A stretch of 6,723 bases of DNA, taken from the NCBI GenBank assembly GCA_024639625.1, contig JAHEIA010000175.1:1-6723 (forward strand), given 5' to 3'. This DNA is from Chromatiales bacterium (GTDB lineage Bacteria; Pseudomonadota; Gammaproteobacteria; Chromatiales; Chromatiaceae). The notes under the pieces were generated by a model. It saw only the letters and a list, made by a program, of their open reading frames with translations, did no database searches and was not told the origin of the DNA. Positions within the stretch are counted from its first letter, which is position 1. Every line of letters starts with the position of its first letter. Below are positions 5,805 through 6,723 of this stretch, piece after piece. The translations under genes and the position numbers were made by a program.

Positions 5805-5955
5805 GCTGGGTTGGCGAATCGTTGCTCGTTGTACAGCACGATACGCCAGCGATCCGCCGCGTGCGCCCGGACAAGCCAACCCATGGTTCAGCAGATAAAC
5901 AGGGAGTCCTGGGCACGAAAGCAATAAGCGTAGTTGATATGCGTATAATTACAAT

Positions 5956-5970
5956 CCCGGGCCTTCCGGG
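5956..5970. repeat. Short hairpin CCCGG-GCCTT-CCGGG
   Basis: Perfect five-base arms lie next to the AT-rich island. Read on the minus strand the stem is followed after one A by TTGTAATTATA, a loosely T-rich tract, so it could act as a weak terminator for the right-edge gene. It could equally be an operator beside the HTH promoter. Confidence 0.3.
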
Positions 5971-6090
5971 TTCGGGTGGCTTGCGACCCAGCAATAGCAC
6001 CAGCAGCCTTACGCTGTCGCCGCGCCAGCGGTGATCCAGATCTTCCGCCCGGATGATGGCTTGCTCGAATGGGGCAAAATGTCGATGCTC

Positions 6091-6117
6091 GGGCGACCAA
6101 CCAGGTCAGGTCGTCCC
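6091..6117 (-). other. Hairpin spanning the stop codon of the right-edge gene
   Basis: On the minus strand GGG-A-CGACC pairs with GGTCG-CCC: eight base pairs with one bulged A and a ten-base loop TGACCTGGTT that begins with the stop codon TGA. A smaller alternative stem GACC-TGGTT-GGTC lies inside. No T run follows directly; TTTT comes about 11 bases after the stem. It may be a transcript-end structure or a weak terminator. Confidence 0.4.
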
Positions 6118-6723
6118 ACGCAGTGCCTCTAGTTGCAACCTGAGGAGCCTCATCGTGGGTTCTAGCTTGCGCCGCATCAAGCTGCCAATGGCCGTGGTCC
6201 CGCCAAGCGCCGGGCGCAAGATACCGTAGCCGACTCCGGAGAGCACCCGCATGGCCCTGATCTGGGACTCCAGTTCAGGGGCCGCATGAAGGCAGCCTGC
6301 CGCATCTGCTTTCCCGCAGAACCCCGCGGCCTCCTCGATGAGCCCCTCGATCGGCAAATCCGGATCACCCTCCGGGCGCAGCGGACGAAAATAGTCTGCC
6401 ACGAGGTCCAGGGTGGCATTCACCACCTCCTGGGTCGCCGGCTTCTTGAGAACGGTTTGCACGGTATCGAGAAAGGCCTGCCCGGGCGCCTGCAGAATCC
6501 GCAGCAACAACTCCGCACAGGGATTGCCACCGCCAGCAAGCCTCTCCAGACAATTGTAACGGGTTCGCAAACCCGGATGCTCCGAAACCGCCAACGGCAG
6601 TTGATCCGGCAACGCAGCCAAGAATCCGACCAGATAGGCGTTCCTCCGCCCCGCCTTGTGCCACAGGGCAAGCTTCTTCTGATCGCTGATCAAACCAGGC
6701 TGGAGTACCAGACGGACACTCTC
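6106..6723 (-). CDS. Unrecognised helical protein, N-terminus cut by the window edge
   Basis: The frame is open from the right edge to a TGA at 6106-6108, giving the last 205 residues. A TTG at 6691-6693 could serve as a start, but the frame continues protein-like upstream (ESVRLVLQPG) to the edge with no visible ribosome site, so the real start is probably outside. I do not recognise the family. The sequence is mostly predicted helix: KLALWHKAGRRNAYLVGFLA (17-36), CLERLAGGGNPCAELLLRIL (58-77) and TQEVVNATLDLVADYFRPL (97-115). Then comes an acidic linker, RPEGDPDLPIEGLIEEAAG (116-134), and a Gly-rich turn, SGVGYGILRPALGGTTAIG (162-180), before a basic last helix. Four cysteines are present without a clear metal motif. 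There is no signal peptide or membrane helix in the visible part. The gene runs in the same direction as the HTH gene, 311 bases upstream of it. Confidence 0.65.
   Translation of the reverse strand, partial: ESVRLVLQPGLISDQKKLALWHKAGRRNAYLVGFLAALPDQLPLAVSEHPGLRTRYNCLERLAGGGNPCAELLLRILQAPGQAFLDTVQTVLKKPATQEVVNATLDLVADYFRPLRPEGDPDLPIEGLIEEAAGFCGKADAAGCLHAAPELESQIRAMRVLSGVGYGILRPALGGTTAIGSLMRRKLEPTMRLLRLQLEALRGTT

Larger units (their letters stand above)
5795..6105. other. Intergenic region upstream of the HTH gene
   Basis: These 311 bases lie between two minus-strand genes. No gene with a start codon and ribosome site is supported. They contain an AT-rich island (5922-5955) with a perfect TATAAT on the plus strand (5944-5949) and, on the minus strand, TTGTAA (5949-5954), a possible -35 for the HTH gene with a poor -10 TACGCT (5927-5932). 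A hairpin CCCGG-GCCTT-CCGGG lies at 5956-5970. The minus-strand frame of the upstream partial gene stays open through the whole stretch after its TGA; this is treated as a finding, not as a gene. Confidence 0.5.

Noticed and set aside
5795..5884. Upstream ATG for the HTH protein, adding 30 residues
   Set aside because: No ribosome site precedes it, while GGAGG lies five bases before the ATG at 5794 and the HTH sequence begins right after.
5939..6034. Plus-strand 31-residue frame starting MRIITIPGLPGSGG, resembling a P-loop
   Set aside because: The resemblance lacks the Lys-Ser/Thr of a Walker A motif, the frame ends after 31 residues, and there is no ribosome site.
6106..6108. TGA read as selenocysteine, given the hairpin and open frame beyond
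   Set aside because: The hairpin contains the TGA in its loop rather than lying downstream as bacterial SECIS elements do, and no selenoprotein family is recognisable.
1..6723. tRNA genes, CRISPR arrays, insertion sequences or attachment sites
   Set aside because: No cloverleaf-like segment, direct-repeat array, transposase frame or paired terminal repeats could be seen on either strand.

Overview
The window is 6.7 kb of GC-rich, gene-dense DNA and reads as an ordinary chromosomal stretch of a gammaproteobacterium. The PepN-type aminopeptidase N, the dithiol glutaredoxin and the Hsp15/HslR protein all look gammaproteobacterial. The high GC, the single-domain CbiX chelatase and the style of the small unknown genes would fit a Chromatiales-like or sulfur-oxidising lineage, but that placement is inference. 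I see no rRNA, tRNA, CRISPR array, transposase or prophage gene.

Layout from left to right. (1) 1-485, minus: the N-terminal 161 residues of an exported formylglycine-generating-enzyme/sulfatase-modifying-factor (FGE) domain protein, cut by the left edge. (2) 720-1094 and 1091-3742, minus: pepN, then a small CbiX-type sirohydrochlorin chelatase gene whose start codon overlaps the pepN stop (ATGA), so the two are one transcription unit. (3) 3743-4078: a 336-base divergent intergenic region with inverted repeats and a plausible sigma70 promoter facing right. (4) 4079-5293, plus: a tight group of glutaredoxin (grxC-like), hslR (start overlaps the grxC stop as TGATG) and an unknown 153-residue protein with six cysteines in its first 56 residues. 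(5) 5354-5794, minus: a small protein with a MerR/excisionase-like helix-turn-helix and a coiled coil, convergent with the previous group. (6) 5795-6105: an intergenic stretch with an AT-rich island and hairpins. (7) 6106-6723, minus: the C-terminal 205 residues of an unrecognised helical protein, cut by the right edge.

The known functions are housekeeping: peptide turnover (PepN), metal insertion into sirohydrochlorin for siroheme or cobalamin (CbiX), thiol redox control (Grx) and rescue of stalled 50S subunits (Hsp15). The most interesting item is the third gene of the plus-strand group. It is a compact Cys-rich protein of unknown function following a glutaredoxin and Hsp15, in the place where E. 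coli has the redox chaperone Hsp33 (hslO) after hslR. No large new system is evident. The two partial edge genes and the HTH/coiled-coil protein are the other loose ends.
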